From the NCBI RefSeq assembly GCF_029360705.1, contig NZ_JARKMX010000008.1, forward strand, positions 3,030,202-3,094,201: DNA of 64,000 nt, given 5' to 3'. The position numbers were made by a program, and so were the translations under genes. This DNA is from Paraflavitalea pollutisoli (GTDB taxonomy: Bacteria; Bacteroidota; Bacteroidia; Chitinophagales; Chitinophagaceae). This document shows positions 15,739-24,852 of this stretch, in pieces. Position 1 is the first letter of the stretch; every line of letters starts with the position of its first letter. The notes under the pieces were generated by a model that saw only the letters and a program-made list of their open reading frames with translations, was not told where the DNA came from and did no database searches.

Positions 15739-18183
15739 ATGAGAAGACTTCTATTGCTCGTTTGCCTGTTTGCAGCCACCCACGCTGACGCGCAGGACGA
15801 GGGGTATAAAACCCCGCCCAAAGAAATCGCCGACCTACTGCTCGCAAAACCCACGCCCGGCGTCAGCATCGACGGTGATGCCAGCTGGATGCTGCTGATG
15901 GACCGCAACAGTTACCCCTCGGTAGAAGAACTGGCACAACCCGAACTCCGGATTGCGGGTCTGCGCATCAACCCCAACAACTTTGCTCCCAGCCGTCAGA
16001 ACTTCATCAATAACTTTACCCTCAAGGACATCAAAAGCGGTAAAGAATATCCCGTAGCCGGACTGCCTGCCGGTTTGCTGGCTGGCAACGTAAGCTGGAG
16101 CCCCAACGACAAGAAGATCGCTTTTACCAACACCACCAATAAAAGTGTTGACCTGTATGTGATCGACGTAACTACCCGTAAAGCCACCAAGGTCAACAAG
16201 CAACCACTCAACGTGATCCTGGGCCAGGACTTTATCTGGATGGACGACAATGCCCTCCTGTACAAAGCTACCCTCAAGCCCGCTACCGCTGCACCGGCCA
16301 AGTCGCTGATGCCTTCGGGACCTACCGTACAACAGAACCTTGGCAAGGTGGCCCCCAGCCGCACTTACCAGGATCTGATCAAGACCCCGTATGACGAACA
16401 ACTGTTTGACTTTTATGCTACCGCCCAACTCGTGAAGAACGTAAATGGCGTAGAAACGAAGATCGGCGCTCCCGGTATCTATACGACCCTTTCTATTTCG
16501 CCGGATAAAAAATACATGCTCACCCGCTCCATTAAAAAACCTTTCTCGTACCTGGTAGCTGCCAACGGTTTCAACTCGACCGTCAGCATTACCGATCCTA
16601 CTGGTAAGGTCGTGAAGGTGCTGGCCGAACTGCCTTCATCCGAGCTCTCGCCTTCTGGCTACGACAATGTGCTGAATGCTCCGCGTGGTTTCGACTGGCG
16701 CGATGATGAAGCAGCTACCATTGTATGGGCCGAGCCTCTCGACAGCGGTATCTACAAAAAGAAAACCGACTTCCATGATGTCGTTTATTCTTTAAGCGCT
16801 CCTTTCACCAGCAGCCCGAAAGAACTGATCAAAACAACCTGGCGTTATGGCGGCATCAGCTGGGGCGATGAGAAGCTGGCCCTCGTGAGCGAGCGCCTGC
16901 AAAGCAAGCAAAGTGTACGCCTGAGCCTGTACAATCCATCCACCGGCAGCCTGGAGACCCTGCAGGAGCGCAATATGACGGATGCTTACGGCAACCCCGG
17001 CAGCCCGGTATCGACCAAAAACAAGTACGGTCGTACTGTGATCAAAACAATCGATAACGGTACCAAACTATTGCTCAACAACCCGGTGGGCAGCTCTCCC
17101 AAGGGTGACCTGCCTTTCCTGGCTAAGTTTGACCTGAAGACGAAGCAAAACGAGATCATCTGGCGTTGTTCCGAAGGAACCTACGAAAGTGTTACCGAAG
17201 TACTGGACGCGGACAAACTGGTACTGCTGACCCGTCGTGAGTCGCAGAAGGACATGCCCAACTACTATATCAAAAACCTGGTGCTGCGGGTGGCCGATAA
17301 ACCGATCACCAGCTTCAGCAATCCTTATCCTTCGCTGGAAGGCATCAGCAAACAGAAGGTATCTTACAAACGTGAAGATGGCGTAGACCTCACAGGTGAT
17401 CTTTATTTGCCCAAGAACTACGACCCGAAGAAAGATGGCCCCCTGCCTGTACTGATGTGGGCTTATCCCCGTGAGTTCAACTCGGCAGCCGATGCCGCCC
17501 AGGTGCGTGGTTCGCAAAACCGCTTTACCATGGTAAGCTATGGTGGGCCGGTATTTTGGGTAACGCAAGGTTATGCGGTTCTCGACAATGCCGAGTTCCC
17601 GATCGTAGCTACAAATGCCGAGAAGAAGCCCAATGACAATTTTGTAGATCAGTTGCGGATGAACGCGGAAGCAGCGATCAATAAACTGGCCGACCTGGGT
17701 GTTGGCGATCGCAACCGCGTAGCGGTGGGTGGTCATAGTTATGGCGCGTTCATGACGGCCAACCTGCTGGCGCATACCAACCTGTTCAAGGCAGGCATTG
17801 CCCGCAGTGGCGCTTACAATCGTTCACTGACGCCTTTTGGTTTTCAGAATGAAGATCGTACCTACTGGCAGGCACCTGAACTGTACAGCGCGATGAGCCC
17901 CTTCAGCTATGCGGATAAGATCAAAACTCCTTTGCTGCTGGTACATGGTGAAATGGACGACAACCCCGGCACCTTCCCCATTCAGAGCGAACGTCTCTTC
18001 AATGCGGTGAAAGGACATGGTGGTACTGTACGTTTTGTGCAACTGCCTTATGAAGCGCATGGTTATCGCGGTAAGGAGAATTTATTGCACCTGCTGTATG
18101 AGCAAAATGCGTGGCTGGAAAAGTATGTGAAGAATGCCAACAAGAATACTACCAGCGGCGGAACCAACAAGAAAGGTTTTTAA
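15739..18183 (+). CDS. Secreted S9 family peptidase (glutamyl-endopeptidase/prolyl oligopeptidase-like)
   Basis: 814 residues with an N-terminal signal peptide (MRRLLLLVCLFAATHADAQ). An N-terminal beta-propeller-like region of about 540 residues is followed by an alpha/beta hydrolase domain beginning near REDGVDLTGDLYLPKNY. The triad is visible: Ser667 in GGHSYGAFM, Asp740 or 741 in HGEMDDNPGT and His774 in EAHGYRG. The sequence around MWAYPREFNSAADAAQVRGS resembles the S9D glutamyl endopeptidase-like group. Likely a periplasmic peptidase that trims peptides. It stands alone and has its own terminator. Confidence 0.92.
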   Translation: MRRLLLLVCLFAATHADAQDEGYKTPPKEIADLLLAKPTPGVSIDGDASWMLLMDRNSYPSVEELAQPELRIAGLRINPNNFAPSRQNFINNFTLKDIKSGKEYPVAGLPAGLLAGNVSWSPNDKKIAFTNTTNKSVDLYVIDVTTRKATKVNKQPLNVILGQDFIWMDDNALLYKATLKPATAAPAKSLMPSGPTVQQNLGKVAPSRTYQDLIKTPYDEQLFDFYATAQLVKNVNGVETKIGAPGIYTTLSISPDKKYMLTRSIKKPFSYLVAANGFNSTVSITDPTGKVVKVLAELPSSELSPSGYDNVLNAPRGFDWRDDEAATIVWAEPLDSGIYKKKTDFHDVVYSLSAPFTSSPKELIKTTWRYGGISWGDEKLALVSERLQSKQSVRLSLYNPSTGSLETLQERNMTDAYGNPGSPVSTKNKYGRTVIKTIDNGTKLLLNNPVGSSPKGDLPFLAKFDLKTKQNEIIWRCSEGTYESVTEVLDADKLVLLTRRESQKDMPNYYIKNLVLRVADKPITSFSNPYPSLEGISKQKVSYKREDGVDLTGDLYLPKNYDPKKDGPLPVLMWAYPREFNSAADAAQVRGSQNRFTMVSYGGPVFWVTQGYAVLDNAEFPIVATNAEKKPNDNFVDQLRMNAEAAINKLADLGVGDRNRVAVGGHSYGAFMTANLLAHTNLFKAGIARSGAYNRSLTPFGFQNEDRTYWQAPELYSAMSPFSYADKIKTPLLLVHGEMDDNPGTFPIQSERLFNAVKGHGGTVRFVQLPYEAHGYRGKENLLHLLYEQNAWLEKYVKNANKNTTSGGTNKKGF

Positions 18184-18204
18184 CGCTGTCAACTGACCTA
18201 TTTT

Positions 18205-18240
18205 GCAAAGGCGATACTCCGGTGTCGCCTTTTGCTTTTA
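18205..18240 (+). terminator. Terminator of the S9 peptidase gene
   Basis: AAAGGCGA ... TCGCCTTT stem (18207-18232), with further inner pairing, followed by TTGCTTTTA. Confidence 0.75.
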
Positions 18241-18249
18241 AGGGTACTA

Positions 18250-18295
18250 AAAAAGAAGGCCTTCTCAATTGTTGTGCGACTTGAGAGGGCCTTCT
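18250..18295 (-). terminator. Orphan minus-oriented terminator hairpin
   Basis: A 15-bp stem, 18254-18268 against 18281-18295, with one G-U pair and a 12-nt loop. On the minus strand a run of Ts follows at once (the plus strand has AAAAAA just before it). No minus-strand gene lies upstream: 18296-18473 is intergenic and the next gene is on the plus strand. It may end a small minus-strand RNA, or be a remnant. Confidence 0.5.
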
Positions 18296-18473
18296 ACTCT
18301 ACAACCAAAAACAACCAATCAACACAGTTGTAAATATGATTCAGGAAATCACTGTATGATTTATTGTTCTATACACGTATAATCATTTATCGTGCCTTTC
18401 TTGCCAATCCCTGTTAAAGAAATGCAAAAGCAAAAATCTTAGTATCTTCCTGTTACCTAAAATACCTGCATCC

Positions 18474-19619
18474 ATGAGATCAATTTGCCTGCTAACGACG
18501 CTTGTATTAATTGTCATCAACAGCGCTAACGCACAGAAAAATAACTCTTTCAATGGCCTCGATGTAAACCTGGGCAATATCTACCGGGTATCTGCTGCCA
18601 AGTCCCGTTCCATCAGTCCGGAGAATTTTACCGGTGAACCCGGCAAAGGTGGCATGGCTACTTTGGAGAATGGCTCGGCCAAAAACGAGGCGCGTGAACT
18701 GGGGCAAGGCTGGAAAGTGAGCCCTTATGTGGTCGTCAAGAAAGGGACTACGTTTACCTTGGGGGAGATTACCGGTTCGGGTGCTATCCAGCATATCTGG
18801 ATGACGCCGACGGGTAATTGGCGGTTCTCTATCCTGCGCTTTTACTGGGATGATGAAAAGGAGCCTTCGGTGGAAGTACCGGTGGGTGACTTCTTTGGTA
18901 TGGGATGGGGCAGTTATGCCCCGCTCAATTCACTGGCGGTAACGGTCAATCCGGGAAGTGCGTTCAACAGCTACTGGCCGATGCCTTTCCGCAAGAAATG
19001 CCGCATCACACTCGAGAACATTGCCGCAGAAGACATGCGCATCTATTACCAGATCGATTATACGCTTACAGAAGTACCGGAGGATGCAGCCTATTTTCAT
19101 GCCCAGTTTCGCCGCAACAATCCCACGCAGGGTGGTTTGTACACCATGATCGACAACATCAAGGGCAAGGGTCATTATGTAGGCACGTATATGGCTTATG
19201 GTGTACACAACAATGGCTGGTGGGGCGAAGGGGAGATCAAATTCTTTATGGATGGCGATACGCAGTTTCCTACGATCAATGGCACGGGTACGGAAGATTA
19301 TTTCTGCGGATCGTACAATTTCGATGTGAAGGGTAAGTACACGGAGTTCAGCACGGCTTACGCCGGCCTGCACCAGGTAATCAGGCCCGATGGGTTGTAT
19401 ACCTCGCAGCAACGCTTTGGTATGTACCGGTGGCACCTGACCGACCCCATACGTTTTGAAAAAGACTTAAAGATCACTATGCAGGACCTGGGCTGGAAAA
19501 GCGGTGGCCGCTACCTGCAGCAACAATCCGATATCAGCTCGGTGGTGTTCTGGTACCAACTGGAGCCACATGCGAGCTTTCCCAAGTTGCCCAACCGGGA
19601 TCAGTTGGAGCAGAATTGA
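18474..19619 (+). CDS. Secreted DUF2961 protein (glycan-associated)
   Basis: 381 residues with signal peptide MRSICLLTTLVLIVINSANAQ. The mature protein shows the DUF2961 pattern: GSGAIQHIWMTPTGNW, LRFYWDDEKEPSVEVPVGDFFG, SYWPMPFRKKCRITLEN, IYYQIDYTLTEVP, and GTGTEDYFCGSYNF near the middle. Members of this family are found with glycan-degrading systems and some have been shown to be glycoside hydrolases (for example difructose anhydride enzymes). The substrate here cannot be read from the sequence. It is monocistronic. Confidence 0.9.
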   Translation: MRSICLLTTLVLIVINSANAQKNNSFNGLDVNLGNIYRVSAAKSRSISPENFTGEPGKGGMATLENGSAKNEARELGQGWKVSPYVVVKKGTTFTLGEITGSGAIQHIWMTPTGNWRFSILRFYWDDEKEPSVEVPVGDFFGMGWGSYAPLNSLAVTVNPGSAFNSYWPMPFRKKCRITLENIAAEDMRIYYQIDYTLTEVPEDAAYFHAQFRRNNPTQGGLYTMIDNIKGKGHYVGTYMAYGVHNNGWWGEGEIKFFMDGDTQFPTINGTGTEDYFCGSYNFDVKGKYTEFSTAYAGLHQVIRPDGLYTSQQRFGMYRWHLTDPIRFEKDLKITMQDLGWKSGGRYLQQQSDISSVVFWYQLEPHASFPKLPNRDQLEQN

Positions 19620-19623
19620 GGGA

Positions 19624-19679
19624 AGGCACCCAGGCAACAAGGCACGAAGGCATAGAGGCACAAAGGCAACGAGGAAAGG
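19624..19679. repeat. 8-bp tandem repeat, about seven copies
   Basis: Consecutive octamers AGGCACCC, AGGCAACA, AGGCACGA, AGGCATAG, AGGCACAA, AGGCAACG, AGGAAAGG, beginning 5 nt after the DUF2961 stop codon. AGGCA is constant in the first six copies and the last three bases vary. Confidence 0.85.
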
Positions 19680-19755
19680 CTTTGGTCACTGCCAGGCACA
19701 TCGGCCCCTTCCATTTTTAGTGAAAATGGCCTCGTTTTGAACCTTGAGCTATTTA

Positions 19756-19799
19756 TACGGGATCGGTACGGGAACGGTACGGGATGGGTACGGGAACGC
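19756..19799. repeat. 11-bp tandem repeat, four copies
   Basis: TACGGGATCGG, TACGGGAACGG, TACGGGATGGG, TACGGGAACGC, followed by a partial CTCGGGTACGG. This interval (19620-20248) has no convincing gene. It holds this repeat, the 8-bp repeat and a minus-oriented terminator. Confidence 0.85.
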
Positions 19800-19910
19800 C
19801 TCGGGTACGGCACCTACTCAAAACGGTCAAAACGGAACAAATGTACGGTCACGGACAGGGCGATTCCAAGTTTTAGGCAAAATGTCATGACCTGGGCAAA
19901 GAGAGGAGAC

Positions 19911-19945
19911 ATAAAAAAAGGTCTTCGCGCGTGAGCGGAAGACCT
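19911..19945 (-). terminator. Orphan minus-oriented terminator hairpin
   Basis: AGGTCTTC ... GAAGACCT (19919-19945). On the minus strand it is followed by TTTTTTTAT. No recognised minus-strand gene precedes it. A 64-residue frame at 19962-20156 (minus strand) is open but has no recognisable features beyond several Cys residues. Confidence 0.55.
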
Positions 19946-20248
19946 GTTAGAATAGACTGATTTAACCCCCTAAACCCGTCTGACTAATCTTACTAAAAGT
20001 GCAGCCATCAACTGGCTGTATATATTTGACACAGCAAGGGTACCAACCGTTGCAGCTGGCAAATATTTTTATAGTGCCATTGTCGAATTGCCGGGATTGA
20101 CCGGCACAAGCGAACAGCGGCTGTAATAAAACCGAACACCAGCCGCCCACCATCAAGCAATAATCGTCTAGTTATCAACAACTTGCAGTTCTGGCACCCT
20201 TTTTACCTGTCTTGTTCGGGCTCAGATAGCTTTAAAACCATCCCGATC

Positions 20249-22618
20249 ATGTTCAGAAATCATCTAAAGACTGCCTGGCGCAACCTCAAAAAGAACAAGT
20301 TCTATTCTGCCATCAATATTGCCGGCCTCACGGCTGGTTTGGCTGTTGGCATCCTCATCCTCCTGTGGGTGCAGGACGAGCTCAGCTTCGACCGCTTTCA
20401 CCAGGATGCAGACAATATTTATAAGCTGGAAAATCAGGTAGGCACGGGTGCGAGCATCCAGATCTGGACCACCAACGTGGCGCCGATCGGTAAGATGGTT
20501 CAACAGCAACTGCCGGCGGTGAAAGATATGGTGCGTACCTGTGAAGGCGGATTCTTCCTGACCCTCACTTATGGTGACAAACGGCTCGATGTCGACCATT
20601 CCATCATGGCCGACCCCTCGCTGTTCACTATGCTCAATTTTCCCCTGATCAAAGGCGACAAGGTGAATCCCTTTCCCGACCCCTACAGCATTGTACTTAC
20701 CGAATCCGTAGCCAATAAATACTTTGGCAACGAAGACCCGATCGGCAAGACCATTGTTGGTGATAGCAAGGCCAGTTTAAAAGTAACGGGCGTGGTGAAA
20801 GATGTACCGAAGAACTCTTCGATCAAATTTGACCTGGTCATGCCAATGACCCTCTACGCAAAACTGCAGTACGAGAATCGCACCGACGGCCGGAATATCG
20901 ACAACGACTTTCACCAGTTCAGCATCAATACCTACCTGCGTCTGCAACCAGGCACCGATCTCAATAAATTAGCTACGGCGATCCGTGATATCCACCTGCG
21001 CAATAAAGCCGACGATACGGATATCAAATACCAGTTTCTCCAGGCGCCACGTATGCACCTCTACCAATCTGATGGCAAAGAGGCCGGCATGGAAACCGTG
21101 CGTATGTTTGCGTGGGTAGCGTTGATCATCCTGGTGATCGCCTGCATCAATTATGTGAACCTCAGTACGGCCCGTTCTATGCTGCGCGCCCGCGAAGTGA
21201 GCATGCGCAAGATCGTGGGTGCAGCGCGCTGGCAGTTGTTCCTCCAGTTCATGGTAGAAACATCTTTCCTGTTTATTATCGCCTCCGCACTGGCACTGGG
21301 CGTGATCAAGGTATTACTGCCTTTCTTCAACGAATTATCGGGCAAGCAGCTGGCGCTCGACCTGATGGACATGCACCTGTGGTCTTTGCTGCTGGCTACC
21401 ATCTTCGGATCGCTCATCGTGTCCAGCATCTACCCTGCCCTGTTGCTGTCTTCCTTCGAGCCATTGAAAGTATTGAAGGGTAAGATGAATGCCCTCATCA
21501 GTGATGCCTTCTTCAGGAAGAGCCTGGTCGTGGTACAGTTTACCTGCTCCGTGGCCCTGATCATCGGCACGCTGATCATCGGCAACCAATTGTCGTATAT
21601 CCGCTCGCGCAACCTGGGTTATGATAAAGAGAATGTATTGTCCATGTGGATCAAAAAAGGTGGTAAAGATTTTACCACGATCCGATCTACCTTGCTCAGT
21701 CAGCCCGGTGTTCTCGATGTAGCCTGTGCCGACGGCAACCTGGCCAACATCACCAACCAAACCGGCAGTAACTGGTGGCAAGGTAAAGGCGCCGATCAAA
21801 CGATGATGATGCGTCCCCTGGGTATCAGCGCCGAGCTTATCCCCTTCTTCAACATGCAGTTGACCCAGGGTAAGAACTTTACCAATACCCCTTCTGATTC
21901 TGCCTCTTTCATCCTTAACGAGACGGCTATTCAACAGGCAGGGATCAAAGACCCCATCGGGAAGACCTTCAAATTGTGGGAAACGACCGGCACCATTGTA
22001 GGCGTCGTGAAGGATTTCCATTTTGCCTCCATGCGCAATAAGATTGAGCCTGCGATCTTTTATGCCAAGAAATATGCGAATGCGCTGATCTATATCAAGA
22101 CCACTGGCCAGGATGCCCCCAAAGCCATCGCGGCCGCCGAAAAGATATGGAAGGAATACAACCCCGAATTGCCCTTCCGGTACACCTTCCTGGATGAGGT
22201 CTTCAACAACCTCTATCAATCGGAAACCCGTACCGGTACCATCTTCAACATCTTTGCCGGGATCGCAATCATCATCTGCTGCCTGGGGCTGCTTGGTCTT
22301 GCTACCTATACGGCCCAGGTGCGCACCCGGGAGATCGCCATCCGCAAGGTATTGGGCTCCAGTATTCCGGGCATCATCCGGTTGCTCGCACGCGATTTCA
22401 TCGTGCTGGTGGTGATCGGTATACTGATCGCCGTACCCATTGCCTGGTACACGATGAATAACTGGCTGCAGGATTTTGCCTATAAAAATGATATCGGCTG
22501 GACGGTGTTCCTCCTGGCCGGCACTATGGCCATCCTGATCGCGCTGATCACCATCAGCTTCCAATCGATCAAAGCGGCGCTCAGCAACCCTGTCAAAACG
22601 TTACGGAATCAATCATAA
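20249..22618 (+). CDS. ABC transporter permease, MacB/FtsX type
   Basis: 789 residues from the ATG at 20249 (MFRNHLKTAWRNLKKNKFYS), the usual N-terminus of this family in Bacteroidota. One membrane segment near residues 20-40 (AGLAVGILILLWV) precedes a large periplasmic domain. Three FtsX-type segments follow, then a second periplasmic domain, then a C-terminal FtsX block with TREIAIRKVLGSS before the last segments. This is a double-FtsX permease like those that work with a MacB-type ATPase in efflux or lipoprotein/peptide handling. No ATPase gene is adjacent, so the partner must be encoded elsewhere. Confidence 0.93.
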   Translation: MFRNHLKTAWRNLKKNKFYSAINIAGLTAGLAVGILILLWVQDELSFDRFHQDADNIYKLENQVGTGASIQIWTTNVAPIGKMVQQQLPAVKDMVRTCEGGFFLTLTYGDKRLDVDHSIMADPSLFTMLNFPLIKGDKVNPFPDPYSIVLTESVANKYFGNEDPIGKTIVGDSKASLKVTGVVKDVPKNSSIKFDLVMPMTLYAKLQYENRTDGRNIDNDFHQFSINTYLRLQPGTDLNKLATAIRDIHLRNKADDTDIKYQFLQAPRMHLYQSDGKEAGMETVRMFAWVALIILVIACINYVNLSTARSMLRAREVSMRKIVGAARWQLFLQFMVETSFLFIIASALALGVIKVLLPFFNELSGKQLALDLMDMHLWSLLLATIFGSLIVSSIYPALLLSSFEPLKVLKGKMNALISDAFFRKSLVVVQFTCSVALIIGTLIIGNQLSYIRSRNLGYDKENVLSMWIKKGGKDFTTIRSTLLSQPGVLDVACADGNLANITNQTGSNWWQGKGADQTMMMRPLGISAELIPFFNMQLTQGKNFTNTPSDSASFILNETAIQQAGIKDPIGKTFKLWETTGTIVGVVKDFHFASMRNKIEPAIFYAKKYANALIYIKTTGQDAPKAIAAAEKIWKEYNPELPFRYTFLDEVFNNLYQSETRTGTIFNIFAGIAIIICCLGLLGLATYTAQVRTREIAIRKVLGSSIPGIIRLLARDFIVLVVIGILIAVPIAWYTMNNWLQDFAYKNDIGWTVFLLAGTMAILIALITISFQSIKAALSNPVKTLRNQS

Positions 22619-22664
22619 AAGCGTTCGGGCTTAACCGCCCGAACCGCATCAGCCATGTAAAAAC

Positions 22665-22705
22665 AAAAAAGGGAAGCATCGCAAGATGTTTCCCTTTTTC
22701 TTTAT
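22665..22705. terminator. Bidirectional terminator between convergent genes
   Basis: AAAGGGAAGCATC, loop GCAA, GATGTTTCCCTTT with T runs on both strands (plus: TTTTTCTTT; minus: TTTTTTGTTTTT). It serves the permease gene and the hexosaminidase gene. Confidence 0.9.
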
Positions 22706-22720
22706 CTGGCAGGTCAGTGC

Positions 22721-24643
22721 CTATTTCTTGTTTTTGTTGGCGCGGTTCTTCAATTCCGTTGCAGTGATGGTGACCGTACGACCTACTGGCATTTTGCCTT
22801 TGTAGGTGACGACCCGCAGGGTAGCGGCATCTTTGGGCATGCTCAGTGCGCCCTTGTATTGGGGATAAAAGTTATCCGGAAAGGAATTATCGAAGCTATA
22901 GTGGAAATCGACTCCTTCGATCTGTGCGTTCAGGGTAACTTTTACCGTACTGTCGGCGGCCCAGGAGGCACTGATCAATGGCTCGTACATACTGGTGGCA
23001 TATTTCTTTTCTGCCACGTCATACCGCTCGAAATGCTGTTCTACTTTAGCAATGAATTTGTTCCAGTCCTTTTTGTCTTTGGGCGACCAAACGGATTCTG
23101 ACACGGCAAAAGCGCGGGGCCAGGTCATGTACTGTTGATGGCGGGTATTGTAGATCTGCTCGGTCCAGAGATTTGCCTGTCCGCCCTTGATCATTTTTGG
23201 ATTGACGCCCTCGGGAACCGGTTCGAAATTGTAAGAGCTCTTGAGCAATACAGTACTGTATACCGGCGGCTCGATGGCAGGATCTCCCTGCATGAGATCG
23301 ATGTATACGTTGCTGTTGGGGCTCATTACCACCTCGTGCCCGGCAGCAGCAGCTTCCTTGCCACCTTTGATACCGCGCCAGCTCATGACGGCAGCGCCGG
23401 GTGCCAGGCCACCTTCCAGTATCTCATCCCAGCCCATCATCTTTTTGCCTTTGGATTCGATGATCTTGCCGATGCGCTTCACGAAATAGCTCTGTACTTC
23501 GTGCATGTCTTTCAGGTTCTCTTTCTGCATCAGTTGTTTGATGGCATCGCTTTGCTCCCAGAAGTTCTTGGCGCATTCGTCGCCACCCATGTGGATATAA
23601 CCAAAGGGAAACAGTTGCGCTACTTCGGTAAATACTTTGTCCATGAAGCTGTATACCTGTTCGCTGGCGGGGTTCAGGGTATTGTCGACGAGGGCATAGA
23701 AAGTACCATTGCCATTCCACTGCATAAACTTGTCACCGGCACTCACCCGATAGGTACCAGGGGTGGGTGATAGTTCCGGATAAGCAGCAACGGCTGCCAT
23801 GCTATGGCCGGGAATATCGATCTCGGGCAGGATGTTGACAAACCTGTCGGCCGCATATTTCACGAGTTCACGGATGTCTTCATGGGTATAGAAGCCCCCG
23901 TATGTTTTAGGCTCGTCGGCAGTGGGTGCCGAGAAGGTACCGAAGGTGCCGGTCTTCTCCGGACGCCAGGCCCCTACCTCGGTCAGTTTGGGCAGGCTCT
24001 TGATCTCGATACGCCATCCCTGGTCATCGGTGAGATGCAGGTGCAGCAGGTTGTATTTGTACTTCACCATATCGTCGATGAATTGCTTCACCTGGTCTTT
24101 GGTAAAGAAGTGACGCGATACGTCGAACATCAATCCTCTCCAGCCAAATCGTGGCTGGTCGGTAATGCGTACAGCGGGCAGTGCCCAGCTTTTGCGGGCT
24201 ATGGCGGTGTTGCTTTCAATTTCCTTGGGAAACAGTTGCAGCAAGGATTGCATACCATAGAACAATCCGGCGGGGTGGTTGGCTTTTACCACCACCTGGG
24301 TGGGTGCCACTTCCAGGCGATAGCCTTCAGTACCCAGCTCGGCTTCTACCCCCTTATTCAATACGAAACTGACGACGTTGGTGCGGGTAGCAGCGGTAGC
24401 AGATTGTATGGCAGCCTGATAGCCGGTGGCTTTCCTGACCTGGCTGGCGAAGAAACTGGCTACACGTTGAACATCGGGGTTGCGGTCGGCCGCTTCGATA
24501 CGGGTTTGTGCCGTGAAGAGGAATTTGCCATCCCGCTTCTCCAGCGATACCGGCTCAGGAATGATCGCAATGGGCGCCACCTCCTGTGCATACATGGATA
24601 ATGCCATCATGGAACTAATGATTAACAGAGAACCCTTTTTCAT
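22721..24643 (-). CDS. Secreted beta-N-acetylhexosaminidase, GH20
   Basis: 640 residues from the ATG at 24643 (MKKGSLLIISSMMALSMYAQ, a signal peptide). An N-terminal GH20b-like domain comes first. The TIM-barrel catalytic domain has FGWRGLMFDVSRHFF, LHLHLTDDQGWRIEI, LPEIDIPGHSMAAVAAYPEL and HMGGDECAKNFW, whose Asp-Glu pair is the catalytic dyad of substrate-assisted hydrolysis; MGWDEILEGG and GGQANLWTEQ follow. The last 80 residues form a chitobiase-like C-terminal domain. It removes terminal GlcNAc or GalNAc from glycans in the periplasm or outside. Monocistronic here, with no polysaccharide utilisation locus around it. Confidence 0.95.
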   Translation of the reverse strand: MKKGSLLIISSMMALSMYAQEVAPIAIIPEPVSLEKRDGKFLFTAQTRIEAADRNPDVQRVASFFASQVRKATGYQAAIQSATAATRTNVVSFVLNKGVEAELGTEGYRLEVAPTQVVVKANHPAGLFYGMQSLLQLFPKEIESNTAIARKSWALPAVRITDQPRFGWRGLMFDVSRHFFTKDQVKQFIDDMVKYKYNLLHLHLTDDQGWRIEIKSLPKLTEVGAWRPEKTGTFGTFSAPTADEPKTYGGFYTHEDIRELVKYAADRFVNILPEIDIPGHSMAAVAAYPELSPTPGTYRVSAGDKFMQWNGNGTFYALVDNTLNPASEQVYSFMDKVFTEVAQLFPFGYIHMGGDECAKNFWEQSDAIKQLMQKENLKDMHEVQSYFVKRIGKIIESKGKKMMGWDEILEGGLAPGAAVMSWRGIKGGKEAAAAGHEVVMSPNSNVYIDLMQGDPAIEPPVYSTVLLKSSYNFEPVPEGVNPKMIKGGQANLWTEQIYNTRHQQYMTWPRAFAVSESVWSPKDKKDWNKFIAKVEQHFERYDVAEKKYATSMYEPLISASWAADSTVKVTLNAQIEGVDFHYSFDNSFPDNFYPQYKGALSMPKDAATLRVVTYKGKMPVGRTVTITATELKNRANKNKK

Positions 24644-24852
24644 ATTGCAGTGTTTATACGACTCGATTAGGTGGCTAAAATAGGGCAATTATTGCAGAAA
24701 CGATATAGTAGAGGCAGCTCCATGCAAGGGCAATCGATTGACGCAGATTAAAATAGCTCCGCTGGCAAGGGGCGGCACAATAAAACTTTTCCTTTTATTC
24801 CGGCTGTTCGATTGGTCGTATTGCCGTATCTTTCAAAAAAACTAGCGCACAC

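Noticed and set aside
19962-20156. 64-residue Cys-containing frame as a peptide precursor gene
   Set aside because: No maturation or export genes nearby, no ribosome site or promoter match. Only the terminator downstream is suggestive, so it is kept as an observation and not as a gene.
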